Source of the DNA: RYN-230 sp963713815
GTDB lineage: Bacteria > Actinomycetota > Actinomycetes > Streptosporangiales > Streptosporangiaceae
DNA: 64,000 nucleotides
Direction of reading: 5' to 3'
Assembly: GCA_963713815.1 (NCBI GenBank)
Contig: CAVQNH010000032.1
Coordinates: 310,001-374,000 of the forward strand
A model generated the notes under the pieces. The model made no database searches and had not been told where the DNA came from. It saw only the letters and a program-made list of their open reading frames with translations. Made by a program: the position numbers and the translations under genes. Shown in pieces: positions 17,719 to 26,913 of this stretch. The stretch's first letter is position 1, and each line of letters opens with the position of its first letter.

Positions 17719-18828
17719 TCACTTCAGCCGGGCGATCACATCGCGGGTCGCGGCGATCGCCCCGGCCCGCAGCTGGGCCGGGGAAACCGGCCCGTAGCCA
17801 CCCCGCCCGCTGTTGCCCTGCAGGACGGCGGTGACCAGGACGTTGTGGTCGCGGACCACCACCGTCATCAGGTCGGTCCTGATCCCGCTCCCGTGGGTGA
17901 CCTGGAGCGCGGAGAACGCCTTGGTCCCCAGGCCCGCGATCGTGCTGATCGTGGCCTTCGGCAGGCGGGTGGCCTTGGCCGGCCTGGTCTTCTGCTGCAG
18001 CGCGGACGCGTAGCCGTCGATGGCCGCGAACGTGGCGCTCCCGTCGCCGCTGGCCAGGCCGTTCGGCGAGTACGCCTGGACCTGGACGTTCAGCAGCCGG
18101 TAGAGCGGCCGCTGGTCCAGCGTCCAGCTGCACAGGCTGGCCTCGCCGCCGTCCAGCGAGTTCGGCGACGCGACGACCCGCTTCCCGGGCAGGTACTGGC
18201 CGAGCGTGCTGGCGGTCACCGCGGTGCACGCGTTCGGGACCGTCCTGAACTCGCCGGCCTGGAAGGTCGTCACCAGCGGGTCGGGGACGCTGGCGGGCTT
18301 GCTGCCGCCGCTGACCAGGAACCAGACGCCGACGCCGATCAGCACCGCCACGCCGAGCACGCCGCCCCACAGGTACATCGAGCGGCGATTGCGGCGGGCC
18401 CGGGCCGCAGCCTGGCGGCCGCGTGGCCGGGCCGGGGGCGGACTGGCCTCCCCCGGCTCTTCCTGGTATCCGGGCGGCTCGCCGTAGCCATCGTCGTATC
18501 CGGCGTCGTGCCCGGCGGCCTGGTCGTAGCCGGGCGGTTCGTCGTAGCCGGGCCGGTCGTCGTAGCCGGCGGGTGCGCCGCGCCCGGGCGGCTCGGCGTA
18601 CCCGGCGGCCGTGCCACGCCGGCCAGGCCCGCCGCGGCCGGTGTCCGGAGGGGCCGTGGACCGCCGCTTCCCGCGGTCCGAGCCCTCCGCCCAGCGCGGA
18701 TCGACGGCGAGCCCCGCCCAGGGCGGAAGTTCCTCGTCGTCGTTCGGATAACCGTCATCGCTCCACTGCCGGTCGCCTCGTGGGGACAGCCGACCAGAGC
18801 GGGGGTTACGGGGCCCCTGCTGAGCCAC
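17719..18828 (-). CDS. single-pass membrane protein with DUF3558-like extracellular domain
   Basis: The first 140 residues are disordered and rich in Gly, Pro, Asp and Tyr (GYDDRPGYDEPPGYDQ). An Arg-rich stretch (RQAAARARRNRR) then precedes one transmembrane helix (MYLWGGVLGVAVLIGVGVWFLV). About 190 residues outside follow, with a Cys pair (NACTAV and SLCSWT) and a pattern like the actinobacterial DUF3558 family. Function is unknown. The gene is inserted between tsaE and tsaB on the same strand and may share their transcript. Confidence 0.82.
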   Translation of the reverse strand: MAQQGPRNPRSGRLSPRGDRQWSDDGYPNDDEELPPWAGLAVDPRWAEGSDRGKRRSTAPPDTGRGGPGRRGTAAGYAEPPGRGAPAGYDDRPGYDEPPGYDQAAGHDAGYDDGYGEPPGYQEEPGEASPPPARPRGRQAAARARRNRRSMYLWGGVLGVAVLIGVGVWFLVSGGSKPASVPDPLVTTFQAGEFRTVPNACTAVTASTLGQYLPGKRVVASPNSLDGGEASLCSWTLDQRPLYRLLNVQVQAYSPNGLASGDGSATFAAIDGYASALQQKTRPAKATRLPKATISTIAGLGTKAFSALQVTHGSGIRTDLMTVVVRDHNVLVTAVLQGNSGRGGYGPVSPAQLRAGAIAATRDVIARLK

Positions 18829-18955
18829 GGCGCGCCTCCGGGAAAGGGATCAGACCGTGCAGAACGGCGCGAGACGCATTGCCGGACGCCAGCCTGCTCA
18901 GGAACGGCTGAACTCAGCAATGCGGGGACAGTGGGAAACTATATGGCCTTGGGTG

Positions 18956-19480
18956 TCATGGGTAGGGCACAACGCGCGGATCCGCGGCGGATGCCCAACG
19001 CTCGCCGATACCGGCCAAAGTTACCCACCGCATCTCGCCGGGCTCGCCGGCCGGGGGCATCGTGATGGTGACCTCCAGGCGGTCGGCCGCGAGTTCCTCG
19101 ACCAGGCCCTCACCCCACTCCACCACGGTCACGCAGTCTTCCAGGGACGCGTCCAGGTCCAGGTCATCCACTTCAGCCACGCTGCCCAGCCGGTACGCGT
19201 CCACGTGCACCAGGCCCGGGCCGCCGCTCAGCGGCGGATGGACCCGGGCGATGACGAACGTCGGGGAGGTCACCGGCCCGCGGACGTCGAGTCCCTGGCC
19301 GATGCCCTGCACCAGGGTGGTCTTGCCCGCCCCCAGCGGCCCGGTCAGCACGACCAGGTCACCGGCCCTGAGCACGGCGGCGATCCGCTGGCCCAGCGCC
19401 TGCATGTCAGCCGCGGTGGCCACCGGGATCCGGTCGGCCGGAGCGCCGGCGGAGTCGTGGCCAGACGCCACGGAAAACAC
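18956..19480 (-). CDS. tsaE: tRNA threonylcarbamoyladenosine biosynthesis ATPase TsaE
   Basis: A small P-loop ATPase that drives turnover of the TsaD-TsaB complex. Walker A is GPLGAGKTT at residues 47-55; the family motifs SPTFVIAR, HVDAYRLG and VVEWGEGL are all present. At 174 residues it is slightly long because of an N-terminal extension; the GTG at 19480 is taken, and an internal GTG four codons later is also possible. Confidence 0.96.
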   Translation of the reverse strand: MFSVASGHDSAGAPADRIPVATAADMQALGQRIAAVLRAGDLVVLTGPLGAGKTTLVQGIGQGLDVRGPVTSPTFVIARVHPPLSGGPGLVHVDAYRLGSVAEVDDLDLDASLEDCVTVVEWGEGLVEELAADRLEVTITMPPAGEPGEMRWVTLAGIGERWASAADPRVVPYP

Positions 19481-19627
19481 CTGCCTTCTTCATGTATCTG
19501 CCCCGGCCGGAAGTGGCCCGGCCCGCTGGGCGCGGAACTGCGGTCACGCGGGGCTCGTCATCGGGAGGCGCGCCGGGCGGAGCATCTCCGGCGGCGCCTT
19601 CACGGCGGAGCACGTCGGGCGGCGCCT
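19481..19627. repeat. intergenic gap with a twofold repeat
   Basis: Between the hydrolase and tsaE there is a near-direct duplication of about 30 bases (GGCGGCGCCTTCA followed by GGCGGAGCA) between 19580 and 19640, touching the hydrolase stop. No gene is seen. Confidence 0.5.
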
Positions 19628-20740
19628 TCAGGCGGAGCATTCCCGCGCCGCCGCTCCCGCGTCCACCCTCGCGATCAGGCCGGTGATCGCCTCGTTGACC
19701 ACCTCGGGAGCCTCCAGGATAAGGGCGTGGCCGGCGCCCGGCACCCAGACCATCTCGGCGCTGGGAATCGCCTCGGCCAGTTCCAGGCCCAGGGATGGCG
19801 AGATCAGCCGGTCTTTGTCCCCGGTCATCGTGACCACCGGGACCCGGCCCAGGACTTCGAGGGTGTCACGCATGTCCACCGCGTACAGGGCCTCCCCGAA
19901 CGCCGAGATCACCTCGATCGGGGTGGACCTGATCATCTGCTCGAGGAAGTCCACCACCGCGGGATGCACCTGGGGATCACCGAAGCCGATGAAGCGGGTG
20001 CTGAGGAAGGACAGGTCACCGGCCATCCGGCGGCTGCCTTCCACCAGCATGGCCCGGTAACCGGAGGCGGCGCCGCGGAGCACCACCGGAAGGGCCCGGG
20101 TGAGCACCGGCCTGATCGGGCCGGGCATCCACGGGCTGCCCGCGGACAGGCCGCTGGCCGCGGTGGACATCAGGGCCACGCCCATGACCTTGGTGCCGAA
20201 GAGCCCGGGATGCTGGCGGGCCAGCGCCATGATGGTCATGCCGCCCATGGAGTGACCGGCCAGCACCACTGGCATGTCCCCGGGGGCGACCGCCTTGATG
20301 ATCAGGTCGAGGTCGGCTCCGAGCCGGTCGATGCTGGCCGCACCCGCCGCGGACCTTCCGGACCGGCCGTGGTCCCGCTGGTCCCAGAAGACGAGCCGGT
20401 GCTCGCCCAGGGCGGCACGCTGGAAGTGCCAGCAGTCCTGGTTGAGGGTGTAGCCGTGACAGAAGATGATCGTGAGCGGCTGGGGCGGCACGGCGTGGCT
20501 GGCCCGGGTCTCGGCTGCGGGTGGCTCGTCGATCTCGACATGCAGCGGCACCCCGTCGTCGGTGATCACCGTGAGCGGCTGTCCCCGTAGTTGGCCCAGG
20601 TTCTCCGGCGCCGCGGTCCGGCGCAGCATCTGGGTCCGGCCGATCGCGATCCGCTCGGCCGCCACGACGGCGCCGGCTCCCGCGGCCACGGCCCCCGCCG
20701 CCAGTCCGGCCACTCCCGTGATCCGCCGCCAGGTCGCCAT
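19628..20740 (-). CDS. alpha/beta hydrolase, lipase-like
   Basis: An alpha/beta-hydrolase of 370 residues with nucleophile elbow GHSMGG (Ser164), oxyanion-side FCHGYTLNQDCW, a WDQRDHGRS motif, an acid in TGDKDRL and the catalytic His in PGAGHAL. The N-terminus (ITGVAGLAAGAVAAGAGAVVAAER) is a hydrophobic signal or anchor, so the enzyme is probably secreted or membrane-tethered. A hydrolase gene between alr and tsaE is recurrent in actinobacteria. The substrate is unknown; esters or lipids are likely. Confidence 0.9.
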   Translation of the reverse strand: MATWRRITGVAGLAAGAVAAGAGAVVAAERIAIGRTQMLRRTAAPENLGQLRGQPLTVITDDGVPLHVEIDEPPAAETRASHAVPPQPLTIIFCHGYTLNQDCWHFQRAALGEHRLVFWDQRDHGRSGRSAAGAASIDRLGADLDLIIKAVAPGDMPVVLAGHSMGGMTIMALARQHPGLFGTKVMGVALMSTAASGLSAGSPWMPGPIRPVLTRALPVVLRGAASGYRAMLVEGSRRMAGDLSFLSTRFIGFGDPQVHPAVVDFLEQMIRSTPIEVISAFGEALYAVDMRDTLEVLGRVPVVTMTGDKDRLISPSLGLELAEAIPSAEMVWVPGAGHALILEAPEVVNEAITGLIARVDAGAAARECSA

Positions 20741-20791
20741 CCAACCTCCCTGCCGCGCGTCCTGATCCGGCGCCCGCCGACCCGCGGAGCG

Positions 20792-21973
20792 TCAGGTTTG
20801 CGGCCCCGTCACCGCGCCCGATAGCCCCGCACCAGGAGACTCACTGTTCTCGTATGCTACTCCACGGTAAGTTCGGGGTACTCCGCCGGCAAAGTTGGTC
20901 ACGATCTCGTAGGAGACCGTGTCCAGGGCATCCGCCCACTGCTGGGCCGTTGGCTCACCCGAGTCCCCCGGGCCGAACAGCACCACCTCGTCGCCGGTTT
21001 CGGCCTTCCCGCCCCCGAAGTCGATCACGGACAGATCCATGCACACGGTGCCGGCGATGCGCCAGCGCTGGCCGCGGACGTGCACCTCGGCCACGCCGGA
21101 GGCACGCCGGGGTATTCCCTCGGCATAGCCGAGCGGGATCAGCCCCAGGGTGCTCTCGCCCCGGGTGGTGTAGCGGTGACCGTAGGACACGGGGGTCCCC
21201 CCGGGGACCCGCTTGACCAGGGTCAGCTGCGTCCGCAGTGTCATGGCCGGGCGGAGCCAGTCCGGCGCGCCCCCGGGGATCGTGGCCAGCCCGTAGATCG
21301 CGCCACCCGGCCGGACCAGGTCGAACCAGGTGCCCGGGAAGTCGAGGGCCGCCGCGGTGTTGGCCAGGTGGCGGACCTCGGGGCGGGCTCCCGCGGCCTC
21401 GGCCAGCGCGACCGCCTCGGTGAACCGGGCCAGCTGGGCGTCCACTGAGGGATGTCCCGGTATGTCCGCGCAGGCCAGATGGGACCAGATCCCCGTGATC
21501 GTGATGTCCCCGGCGGCCTCGGCGGACCGGGCGGCGGCGACCAGCGCGGGCCAGTCGGCCGGCGTGGCCCCGCCCCGGGCCATCCCCGTGTCGATCTTGA
21601 GCTGCACCCGGGCCGGGCGTCCCGCCCTCGCGGCCGCGGCCACGATCTCCTGCAGCAGCGGCACCGCGTCCACGGTCAGGTCCACGTCGTCGCGGATGGC
21701 AGACTCGTGCGCCGCGCCAGGGGCGCCGAGCAGGCACAGCACCCGGGCCGTGAGGCCGGCCCGGCGCAGCGCCAGCGCCTCATGCTCATGCACCACGCCC
21801 AGCCACTGCGCGCCGCCGGCCACCGCCGCGTGCGCCGCGGGGATCATGCCGTGCCCGTAGCCGTCGGCCTTGACCACCGCCATCAGCGGCACCCCGCCGA
21901 CGTGCTGGCGCATCGCCTCGATGTTGCGGGCGACGGTGTCCAGATCAATGAGCGCTTCCGCGTGACCGTCCAT
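20792..21973 (-). CDS. alr: alanine racemase
   Basis: A PLP enzyme that makes D-Ala for peptidoglycan. VVKADGYGHG carries the PLP lysine (Lys35), and the C-terminal domain has IPLGYAEGIPR, GTVCMDLSVIDFG and GGVPRTYRGV. The 393-residue length is normal. It lies after nnr and before an alpha/beta hydrolase on the same strand, as in other actinobacteria. The ATG is taken from the standard N-terminal distance to the PLP lysine. Confidence 0.96.
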   Translation of the reverse strand: MDGHAEALIDLDTVARNIEAMRQHVGGVPLMAVVKADGYGHGMIPAAHAAVAGGAQWLGVVHEHEALALRRAGLTARVLCLLGAPGAAHESAIRDDVDLTVDAVPLLQEIVAAAARAGRPARVQLKIDTGMARGGATPADWPALVAAARSAEAAGDITITGIWSHLACADIPGHPSVDAQLARFTEAVALAEAAGARPEVRHLANTAAALDFPGTWFDLVRPGGAIYGLATIPGGAPDWLRPAMTLRTQLTLVKRVPGGTPVSYGHRYTTRGESTLGLIPLGYAEGIPRRASGVAEVHVRGQRWRIAGTVCMDLSVIDFGGGKAETGDEVVLFGPGDSGEPTAQQWADALDTVSYEIVTNFAGGVPRTYRGVAYENSESPGAGLSGAVTGPQT

Positions 21974-22189
21974 GGCCTCCCAGTTTGCCAGTCTGCCGGG
22001 GCTGGGCTGGTCCGGCGGGAAGATCCGCCGCCCGGCGGCCGGTGGTGGGCTGTCCCAGGCGGGCCTGGCAGACCTGGCGGGGCGGCCAGGCCTGGCGGTG
22101 CGGCCCGGGCGGCCGGGCAGGCTTAGCAGGGCGGGGCGGGAGGACCGGGCACGGCGGGCAGGCCGGGCGGGGCCGTCGTGGTGGCCTGG
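21974..22189. other. intergenic region between nnr and alr
   Basis: A 216-base, very G/C-rich spacer with repeated GGCGG/GGCCTGGC words and no plausible coding frame. No clear promoter for alr was seen. Confidence 0.5.
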
Positions 22190-23922
22190 CTACTCGGTCC
22201 GGCGGCGGGCCGACCTGATCGCGTCGGGCAGCGCACCGACCACATCGGCCGCCCCGATCGGCGCTTCCGGGTACCCGGCCCGGGACTCTTCCGGATTGCT
22301 GAGATCCCACCCGTCGCCAGAGGGTTCCACGGCGGGCACCGGCCGGGAGCCGGCCCCCGCGGCCGCCAGCCGCGCGGCGAGCCCGTGCAGGTACGCGGCG
22401 GCCGCCGCGGCCTCGCCCACCTCCAGGCCCTGCGCCAGCAGCGAGCCGGCCAGCCCGGACAGCACATCGCCGGTGCCCGCGGTGGCCAGCCATGAGGTGC
22501 CGGTGAGATTGACCCACACGGGCTGCTCATCCTGGCCGCCGTCGCTCTGGCTGGCCGTCCCCCTGCCAGCCTCCGCCTCAGCTCGGCCAGCCTCACTCGG
22601 CCAGCCTCAGCTCCGGCAGCTTCAGCCCTGGCAGCCTCACGACCGCCGGCCCCAGCCCCGCCCTGGCTGGCCGCTGAACGCCCGTCCGGGGCGGCGATGA
22701 CGGTGGTGGAGCCCTTGAGCAGGACCGTGGCACCCAGGCTGGCTGCGGCCTTCCTGGCGTGTTCCAGGCGGCGGCTCTCCACGTCGGCCGGGTCGGCGCC
22801 GAGCAGCCGCCCCAGCTCACCGGCGTGCGGGGTGAGCAGGGTCGGCGCGTCCCGGGCCAGGAGTTCCTTGCGGGCCGCCAGCAGGGTCAGCCCGTCTGCG
22901 TCCACCAGCACGGGCACGTCGCTGGCCAGCACCGCGGCCAGCCGTTCCGCCGCCTCGTCGTCGGTGCCCATGCCCGGCCCCACCACCCAGGCCTGGACGC
23001 GTCCGGCCGCGCGGACGTCCTCGCCGGCCGGGATGTCCTGCCCGGTCACGGTGATCACCGACTCCGGCCAGAGCAGCCGGACGACGGCCACCGCCGGGGC
23101 CGCGGACACCAGCCGGACCATCCCGGCACCCCCGCGGATGGCACCGCCCACGGCCAGCGCGGCCGCTCCGGTAAACCGCTCGCTACCCGCCACGATCCCG
23201 ACCACGCCCCGCCGGTACTTGTCGGAGTCCTCGGGGGGCCGGGGCAGCCGCGCACCCACGTCCCTGGCCTGCATCGCGATAGCGTCCGGGGCGTCCAGGT
23301 ACGGGCCGAGGCCGATGTCGATCAGCTCGACCACCCCGGCGTGCCGCGCGCCCGGGTCGATCAGCAGGCCGGGCTTCAGGGTCCCGAACGTCACGGTCAC
23401 CCCAGCCTCGATCGCGGCTCCCTCGACTACGCCGGTGTCCGCATCCACCCCGCTCGGCAGGTCCACCGCGACCACCACGGCCGGGGAGCGCGCCGCCAGC
23501 CCGGCCAGGGAGGCTTGCGGCTCCCGCAGGCCGCCGCGGCCGCCGATGCCCAGTAGCCCGTCCAGGATCAGGTCGGCCGCGCCGAGGGCCGCCGGGACCG
23601 CGGGATCCTCCGGGCCGGCCTGCCGGCCACCCGCGGCCCGCAGCGCGGCCAGACCTGCCTCGTGCACCCGCGACCCGGCCGTGACCGCCAGCACCGCCGC
23701 GCCGCGGCCCGCCAGCCGGGCCCCCGCGTAGAGGGCGTCGCCGCCGTTGTCCCCGCTGCCCGCGAGGATGACGACCCTCGCCCCGGGCACCTTCCCGACC
23801 AGGCCCGCACTCACCGACGCGAGCCCGGCCGCGGCCCGCTGCATCAGCGCGCCTGGCGGGAGCTTCGCCATCAGGGCCTGCTCCGCGGCCCGGACCTTGC
23901 GAACCTGGTGTGCGTATCTCAT
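22190..23922 (-). CDS. nnr: bifunctional NAD(P)HX epimerase/dehydratase, frameshifted in an inter-motif insertion
   Basis: The protein repairs hydrated NADH/NADPH. The N-terminal YjeF_N epimerase half has LAGSGDNGGDALYAGARLA and VAVDLPSGVDADTG. The C-terminal ADP-dependent dehydratase half has YRRGVVGIVAGS, VVGPGMGT, LLTPHAGELGRLL and, in another frame, WLATAGTGDVLSGLAG. Between APDG and PVWVNLTGT lies an Ala/Glu/Gly-rich insertion of about 60 residues built of GAGGCTGGCCGAG repeats; one repeat unit is 14 bases instead of 15, near 22595. Adding the missing base restores the frame through to 22190. The gene starts inside the acpS stop (ATGA overlap). Confidence 0.9.
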
Positions 23923-24270
23923 CCTTCGGCCACCACCATCGCGATGCTCATCCCGGCATCATGACTCAGGGAGACATGCCAGTGGCGTATCCCCCGCTGG
24001 CTCGCCGCGTCGGCGACCGTGCCCCGGATCTCGAGCCGGGGGCAGCCCGCGGCGTCCCGGATTACCTCCACGTCGGTCCAGCTCAGTCCACGGTGGAGCA
24101 CCCAGCACCTTGGCCACCGCTTCCTTAGCCGCGAAGTTCGCGGCCAGGGATCGGGGCGGCCGGTCGCGTTCGCTCTCAGCGAACAGCCGGACCGCCAGGG
24201 CCGGGGTCCGCCTCAGGGTCTCCTCAAAGCGGCCGATGTCCACCAAGTCCACCCCGATCCCAATGATCAC
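23919..24270 (-). CDS. acpS: holo-[acyl-carrier-protein] synthase, frameshifted
   Basis: The enzyme transfers 4'-phosphopantetheine to apo-ACP. The first frame gives IIGIGVDLVDIGRFEETL, with the metal-binding Asp, and FAAKEAVAKVLGAP, with the catalytic Glu. The second frame continues RGLSWTDVEVIRDAAGCPRL and WHVSLSHDAGMSIAMVVAEG, the normal C-terminus. One extra base at 24092-24093 separates them; its removal gives about 117 residues, the family length. An essential gene of this kind should be intact, so a sequence error is likely. The stop overlaps nnr. Confidence 0.9.
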
Positions 24271-24323
24271 CCGTCCACCCTGTCACGCGACCGGGGCCTG
24301 CGTGGAACGGCCTGGGGGACTCG

Positions 24324-25295
24324 TCAGGCGGGAATCTGCCCGGCGGGAATCTGGCAGGTGCGTCCGCAGCGGCGCAGCCGCCCGTCCCAGCCGCGCCTGG
24401 ACAGCAGCCCCCCTACCTGAGCGGCGACCCGGCATGGCTGCCCGGACACGTCGGCCCACCCGTACCTGAGCGTCCGCTGGCCGGCCACGGTGGTGGCGTT
24501 GTCCCGGTGGATGTCGCGCCAGCGGAGTTCCACCGGGTGGGCCACCCGGCCGTCCAGCTCGACCACCACGCCGTACGCCTGATAGGTCACGTCCTGGTAC
24601 TGGTGCTGGCCGGCGCGGGTCACCCGGAACTGCCGCGTACCGACCGGCAGCCCGTGCGGCCGCTCCACGCGGCTGACGTACCGGAACTCCAGCAGCGAGT
24701 GAACCCCGTCCGCCCCCAGCCCGAGGGCCGCCGCAAGCTCGGTACGCCACCGCATCCGGGCCCGCCGGGCCATGGCGGAGGCGATCCGCTCCGCAGTCGT
24801 CCTGCGGCTGCCGCAGGCCCGGAAAATCCAGCCCAGTGCCTCGTCAAGGCTGGCCGCCCCGCCCGCCAGGTCGAGCACGGTCTCCTCGACCCGGGTCTGG
24901 GGTGGCCGCAGCGCGGGATGACGTTCCTGCGTCACGAGGGAGGAATAGTGCAGGACAACCCCGGAGATGGGGGCAATCTGGCTGCCGGCGGGCACCATGA
25001 CATGGATGGCCGGGACGGGCATGGCCAGCAGCCCCTGTAACTCGGCAGCCGAGTGATGGCTGAGCACGGCCTTCGGCCCAGCCCGTAACACGGCGCCCCA
25101 GAGCAGGGTGACGCGCCCGGGCTCGCCGGTGAACGCCGCGTACACCCCGGCGTGCAGCCGCTGCCAGCGGCCGCTGCGCGCCGCCGTGTCGATCTGCTTG
25201 CCGGTCATCCCGGCGCGGCGCGCCTGGGCCCGGCTCAGCACCCCGGCCTGATAGTCGAGCAGGTCGAGGACCTCATCTGGCAGCTCGCGGGTCAT
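24324..25295 (-). CDS. AbiEi-type winged-helix protein with C-terminal DUF559-like nuclease domain
   Basis: The N-terminal 55 residues (LLDYQAGVLSRAQARRAGMTGKQIDTAARSG) form the winged helix seen in type IV toxin-antitoxin AbiEi-like regulators, followed by a middle region with GVYAAFTGEP and HHSAAELQGLL. The C-terminal third contains YQAYGVVVELDG, then DIHRDNATTVAGQRTLRYGW, like the very-short-patch-repair/DUF559 PD-(D/E)XK fold. No toxin partner is next to it. ATG at 25295 is preferred; an in-frame start at 25334 is possible. Such genes are common singletons in actinobacteria and their role is unproven. Confidence 0.72.
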   Translation of the reverse strand: MTRELPDEVLDLLDYQAGVLSRAQARRAGMTGKQIDTAARSGRWQRLHAGVYAAFTGEPGRVTLLWGAVLRAGPKAVLSHHSAAELQGLLAMPVPAIHVMVPAGSQIAPISGVVLHYSSLVTQERHPALRPPQTRVEETVLDLAGGAASLDEALGWIFRACGSRRTTAERIASAMARRARMRWRTELAAALGLGADGVHSLLEFRYVSRVERPHGLPVGTRQFRVTRAGQHQYQDVTYQAYGVVVELDGRVAHPVELRWRDIHRDNATTVAGQRTLRYGWADVSGQPCRVAAQVGGLLSRRGWDGRLRRCGRTCQIPAGQIPA

Positions 25296-25367
25296 GACAC
25301 CCAGGGTGGGCAACCCGCCCTGGGTTGTCACCACCAGAATCCCGTTCTGTGGATAGCGGTGGTGGTT

Positions 25368-25421
25368 CGTTATCTGTTCGGATCACCCCCCAGTTTCGGG
25401 GGCGAATCCGAACAGATAACG
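25368..25421. terminator. large stem-loop downstream of glmM
   Basis: Perfect 16-base arms (CGTTATCTGTTCGGAT and its complement) extend into a C5/G5 inner stem around a short AGTTTC-containing loop. It starts 22 bases after the glmM stop and ends before the AbiEi-like gene. This position favours a transcription terminator, though it has no U-tract. Confidence 0.75.
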
Positions 25422-25443
25422 CCTCACCGGCGGGCGGCGGGGG

Positions 25444-26823
25444 TCAGCCGGCGGCGCGGACGGCGGCGGCCAGGCGGTCGGCCGTGTGCTGGGCCTGATC
25501 GATCTCGACGGCTTCTACCATCACGCGGACGGCGGGCTCGGTGCCGCTGGGCCGGACCAGGACGCGGCCGGACGTGCCGAGTTCCTCCTTGGCCGCGGTC
25601 ACCGCCGCGGCCAGTTCCGCCGAGGCGCTGACCCGGGCCTTGTCCACGCCGGGGACGTTGACCAGGACCTGCGGGTACTTGGTCATTACCGCGGCGACGT
25701 CGGCCAGCGGCAGCGCCTGGCGGGCGGTGGTGGCCAGCAGTTGCAGGGCGGTGAGCAGGCCGTCTCCGGTGGTGGCGTGCTCCAGCATGATGATGTGCCC
25801 GGACTGCTCGCCGCCGAGGCCGAAATGGCCGTCCCGCATGGCCTCGAGCACGTACCGGTCCCCCACCCCGGTCTCGACCACGGTGATCCCGGCGTCCTGC
25901 ATGGCGTTACGGAAGCCGAGGTTGGACATGACCGTGCTGACCACGGTGTTCCCGGGCAGCTCGCCCCGGCCGGCCAGGGCGAGGGCCAGGACGGCGAGAA
26001 TCTGGTCCCCGTCGATCACCTCGCCGTCCGCCCCGATGGCGAGGCAGCGGTCCGCGTCACCGTCGTGCGCGATGCCGGCGTCCGCCCCCTGCTTGGTCAC
26101 CTCCGCCGAGAGGGTCTCCAGGTGGGTGGAGCCGCAGCCCTCGTTGATGTTGTGGCCGTCCGGCTCGGCACCGATCGCGATGACCTCGGCCCCGGCCCGC
26201 CGCAGCAGCGGCGGGGCGAACGCCGCGGCGGCGCCGTGCGCGCAGTCCACCACGACGGTCAGGCCGGCCAGCGGGGCGGCCGACGCGCCGTTCCCGGTCA
26301 CGGAGGCCAGCAGGTGGTCCAGGTAGCGGTCCGGCTCGGTGGTGGCGTCGCTCACCCGGCCGAAGCCCGCAGGCAGGTCGCTGCGCCGCCGGGCGGGCAT
26401 GCCCAGGTGGGCCTCGATCTCGTCCTCGACCGCGTCGGGCAGCTTGAAGCCGCCCCGCCCGAACAGTTTGATCCCGTTGTCCGGGGCCGGGTTGTGGCTC
26501 GCGGACAGCATCACGCCCAGGTCCGCGTCCAGATCACGGGTCAGGAAGGCCACGGCGGGGGTGGGGATCACGCCGAGCCGCAGCACGTCCACGCCGGAGC
26601 CGGCCAGCCCGGCCACCACCGCCGCCTCGAGGAACTCCCCCGAGGCCCGCGGGTCGCGGCCGACCACGGCCAGCGGCCGGCCGCCCGATTCCTCCGCGGC
26701 GGCAAAGGCACCCGTGTGGTGCAGGACGGAGGCGGCGGCGCGGGCCACATCCATGGCCAGCTGACCGGTCAGATCCTCCCCGGCCACTCCGCGGACGCCA
26801 TCAGTTCCGAACAAGCGAACCAT
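25444..26823 (-). CDS. glmM: phosphoglucosamine mutase
   Basis: The protein converts glucosamine-6-phosphate to glucosamine-1-phosphate for UDP-GlcNAc and peptidoglycan. It begins VRLFGTDGVRGVAG; the phosphoserine motif is SASHNP (Ser109), the metal loop is DGDADR and the phosphate-binding loop is RPSGTEPAVRVM. At 459 residues it has the standard length. It follows rpsI after about 90 bases, an arrangement shared by most actinobacteria, and ends at a strong stem-loop. Confidence 0.97.
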   Translation of the reverse strand: MVRLFGTDGVRGVAGEDLTGQLAMDVARAAASVLHHTGAFAAAEESGGRPLAVVGRDPRASGEFLEAAVVAGLAGSGVDVLRLGVIPTPAVAFLTRDLDADLGVMLSASHNPAPDNGIKLFGRGGFKLPDAVEDEIEAHLGMPARRRSDLPAGFGRVSDATTEPDRYLDHLLASVTGNGASAAPLAGLTVVVDCAHGAAAAFAPPLLRRAGAEVIAIGAEPDGHNINEGCGSTHLETLSAEVTKQGADAGIAHDGDADRCLAIGADGEVIDGDQILAVLALALAGRGELPGNTVVSTVMSNLGFRNAMQDAGITVVETGVGDRYVLEAMRDGHFGLGGEQSGHIIMLEHATTGDGLLTALQLLATTARQALPLADVAAVMTKYPQVLVNVPGVDKARVSASAELAAAVTAAKEELGTSGRVLVRPSGTEPAVRVMVEAVEIDQAQHTADRLAAAVRAAG

Positions 26824-26913
26824 GATCTCGCAGCCCCCCAGTCATCTCGTCGTTCGAGGTGTATGCCAAAACAGACTTGCCTGGGGGGTTGGCCAGGAAC
26901 GCAGGTCAGCTGG

